Assembly (NCBI GenBank): GCA_005805045.1
Contig: SYNW01000097.1
Span: 1-8,258 of the forward strand
Origin: Actinomycetota bacterium
GTDB taxonomy: Bacteria; Actinomycetota; Acidimicrobiia; Acidimicrobiales; Ilumatobacteraceae
DNA length: 8,258 bases
Reading direction: 5' to 3'
The notes below the pieces were generated by a model. That model saw only the letters and a list, made by a program, of their open reading frames with translations. It was not told the origin of the DNA and did not search any database. This document shows, piece after piece, positions 6,924 through 8,258 of this stretch (its first letter is position 1; every line of letters starts with the position of its first letter). The position numbers and the translations under genes were made by a program.

Positions 6924-6940
6924 GACGGGACTTTCCCGCC
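6924..6940 (-). promoter_or_regulatory. Hairpin in the pstS 5' leader
   Basis: On the minus strand, GGCGGGA (6934-6940) pairs with TCCCGTC (6924-6930) around a 3-nt AAG loop, giving a 7-bp stem with one G-U pair. It ends 9 nt before the pstS Shine-Dalgarno. No U-run follows, so a terminator is unlikely. It could stabilise the mRNA 5' end or, as DNA, be an inverted-repeat operator. The pairing is seen; the function is unknown. Confidence 0.45.
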
Positions 6941-7001
6941 ATCAGCAATCTAGAAAGTTATTGCGAACAAGAACTTGAATAACATCAAACTCTGAGACAA
7001 T

Positions 7002-7023
7002 TCAAAGTGAACTTTGTGTGAAC
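7002..7023 (-). promoter_or_regulatory. PhoP-type PHO box (two 11-bp direct repeats) upstream of pstS
   Basis: On the minus strand, GTTCACACAAA (7013-7023) is followed directly by GTTCACTTTGA (7002-7012). The GTTCAC cores are exactly 11 bp apart, the arrangement described for actinobacterial PhoP operators, where each 11-bp direct-repeat unit binds one monomer. The box begins two bases after the metY stop codon and lies about 100 bp upstream of the pstS start, the expected target gene. No convincing -10 could be assigned; TAGATT (6947-6952) is a weak candidate. Phosphate-starvation induction of pstSCAB is the inference. Confidence 0.75.
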
Positions 7024-7025
7024 GA

Positions 7026-8258
7026 CTATTTTGAGGCGCTAAAACCCAAATCAAGGTCGGCCAAAATATCTTCGATCGATTCAAGGCCCACTGAAAGCCG
7101 AACCAGCCCAGGAAACACGCCTGTCGAAGCCTGTTCGTTCGGGCTCAATTGACTGTGCGTGGTTGAAGCAGGATGAATTACCAGACTGCGAACGTCCCCA
7201 ATATTGGCGACATGGCTGTGCAGTTTAAGACCGGCAACAAACTTCTGCCCTGCTTCAACGCCACCTTTGATATTGAACGCCAATACCGAGCCATAGCCCT
7301 TGCCGCGACCATATTTCTTCGCTCGCTCGTGCCACTTGCTGGTCGGCAAACCGGCATAGAAAACCTCTTCAACCTGCGGGTGCTTGGCTAGATATTCGCC
7401 CACTCGTTGTGAATTGGCCCAGTGACGATCCATTCGCAATGACAATGTTTCGAGACCTTGCAAGAAATTGAACGCATTGTCTGGTGTTGTGGCCATGCCT
7501 AAATCGCGCAACATTTGCACGCGTGCTTTAATAATGTACGAACCAGCACCGAGTGCCGGCCAATATGCCAAGCCGTGATAACTCGGGTCGGGTTGCGTAA
7601 AGTTTGGAAACTTGTCCCCCTTGCCAAAATCAAAAGTGCCACCATCGATGATCGCGCCACCAATGCTCGTGCCGTGACCACCAATAAATTTGGTCAAAGA
7701 GTGCACGACAATGTCGGCGCCCCACTCAATTGGACGAATTAAATATGGTGTCGGTACCGTGTTGTCAACTATCAACGGCACGCCAGCTTCGTGTGCAATT
7801 TTTGATACGCCTTCGATATCGAGCACACTGTTGCGCGGGTTGGCAAGAACTTCACCGTAGAACGCTTTCGTATTTGGCTTGATCGCTGCGCGCCACTGAT
7901 CCAAATTGTCTGGGTCTTCAACGAAACTCACCTCAATGCCCATTTTCGGCAGTGTGTAATGAAACAAGTTGTATGTGCCGCCGTAAAGAGTTGGCGACGA
8001 AACAATATGTGAACCAGCTTCAGCCAGAGTCAAAATTGCTAACAACTCTGCCGACTGGCCCGAACTCACTGCAAGCGCACCAGGCAGACCAACAGCAGTC
8101 GTCACACCGCCCTCAAGAGACGACAACCTGGCCTCAAGCACACCCTGCGTCGGGTTCATGATGCGTGTGTAAATATTTCCGATCTCGGCGAGGGCAAACA
8201 AGTTTTGCGCATGTTGCGCGTCGCGAAACACATAACTTGTGGTGCGGTAAACCGGCAC
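7026..8258 (-). CDS. metY: O-acetylhomoserine aminocarboxypropyltransferase / sulfhydrylase (5' end off window)
   Basis: This PLP enzyme of the Cys/Met metabolism family makes homocysteine from O-acetylhomoserine and sulfide in the cytosol, the direct-sulfhydrylation route to methionine. The window holds 410 codons to the TAG at 7026-7028. The N-terminus is missing: the frame is open to the last base, and the terminal GTG is an internal Val codon in VPVYRTTSYVFRD, so roughly 25-30 residues are absent judging from family length. Motifs counted from the window edge are YTRIMNPT (30-37), SSGQSAE (65-71), SPTLYGGTYNLF (88-99), VDNTVPTPYLIRP (164-176), and the Schiff-base lysine Lys190 in VHSLTKFIGGHGTSIGG. 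ASTTHSQL (364-371) and VRLSVGLE (386-393) are typical of the carboxylate-binding C-terminal part. The long insert around GKGDKFPNFTQPDPSYHGL favours MetY over cystathionine gamma-synthase. The gene ends two bases before the PHO box, with no terminator visible. Confidence 0.92.
   Translation of the reverse strand: MPVYRTTSYVFRDAQHAQNLFALAEIGNIYTRIMNPTQGVLEARLSSLEGGVTTAVGLPGALAVSSGQSAELLAILTLAEAGSHIVSSPTLYGGTYNLFHYTLPKMGIEVSFVEDPDNLDQWRAAIKPNTKAFYGEVLANPRNSVLDIEGVSKIAHEAGVPLIVDNTVPTPYLIRPIEWGADIVVHSLTKFIGGHGTSIGGAIIDGGTFDFGKGDKFPNFTQPDPSYHGLAYWPALGAGSYIIKARVQMLRDLGMATTPDNAFNFLQGLETLSLRMDRHWANSQRVGEYLAKHPQVEEVFYAGLPTSKWHERAKKYGRGKGYGSVLAFNIKGGVEAGQKFVAGLKLHSHVANIGDVRSLVIHPASTTHSQLSPNEQASTGVFPGLVRLSVGLESIEDILADLDLGFSASK

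Noticed and set aside
8256..8258. GTG at the window edge as the start of metY.
   Set aside because: It encodes an internal Val in the conserved PVYRTTSY region; the frame is open at the edge and the family has more residues before this point.
1..8258. A previously undescribed multi-gene system.
   Set aside because: Every gene belongs to a recognised family; the novelty I can support is limited to regulatory details and the PstS module. No mobile element, CRISPR array or defence-type cluster is visible.

Overview
The window looks like a stretch of chromosome from a member of the Actinomycetota, possibly a planktonic, moderate-GC lineage such as the Acidimicrobiia. The pointers are a PAC2-family protein, a group Ib aspartate aminotransferase with the actinobacterial-style GVAKTYAMTGWR signature, a cobalamin riboswitch core of the actinobacterial type (CTGTCCCGCAACGGT), and a phosphate promoter with GTTCAC repeats spaced 11 bp apart, as in actinobacterial PhoP boxes. 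Base composition appears near 50% GC by eye. The lineage is an inference; no marker gene is present.

Layout, right to left along the minus strand. (1) 7026-8258 is the 5'-truncated gene for O-acetylhomoserine sulfhydrylase (metY). (2) 6899-7025 is a short regulatory gap with a PhoP-type box starting two bases after the metY stop, a 7-bp hairpin and a strong Shine-Dalgarno. (3) 2905-6898 is a complete pstS-pstC-pstA-pstB high-affinity phosphate ABC transporter operon. A terminator-like hairpin lies between pstS and pstC, and pstC/pstA overlap by ATGA. No phoU follows. (4) 2020-2892, the only plus-strand gene, encodes a PAC2-family protein. It converges on pstB with 12 bases between the stops and diverges from aspC. 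(5) 749-1972 is a group Ib aspartate aminotransferase on the minus strand. (6) 550-748 is a leader with a cobalamin riboswitch and an RBS-proximal hairpin. (7) 1-549 is the N-terminal half of a BtuF-like lipoprotein that runs off the window, probably the first gene of a vitamin B12 uptake operon.

The genes are mainly nutrient acquisition and amino-acid metabolism: phosphate uptake under Pho control, cobalamin uptake under riboswitch control, homocysteine synthesis (MetY) and aspartate/glutamate transamination. B12 uptake and MetY could meet at methionine synthesis if the host uses a B12-dependent methionine synthase, but nothing here shows that.

I found no wholly new system, mobile element, CRISPR array, tRNA or rRNA. 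The items most worth a second look are regulatory: an 11-bp-phased repeat array at pstS, a possible attenuator after pstS, and a 7-nt complementarity between the riboswitch core and the ribosome-binding site. The small two-cysteine module at the N-terminus of mature PstS also deserves attention.
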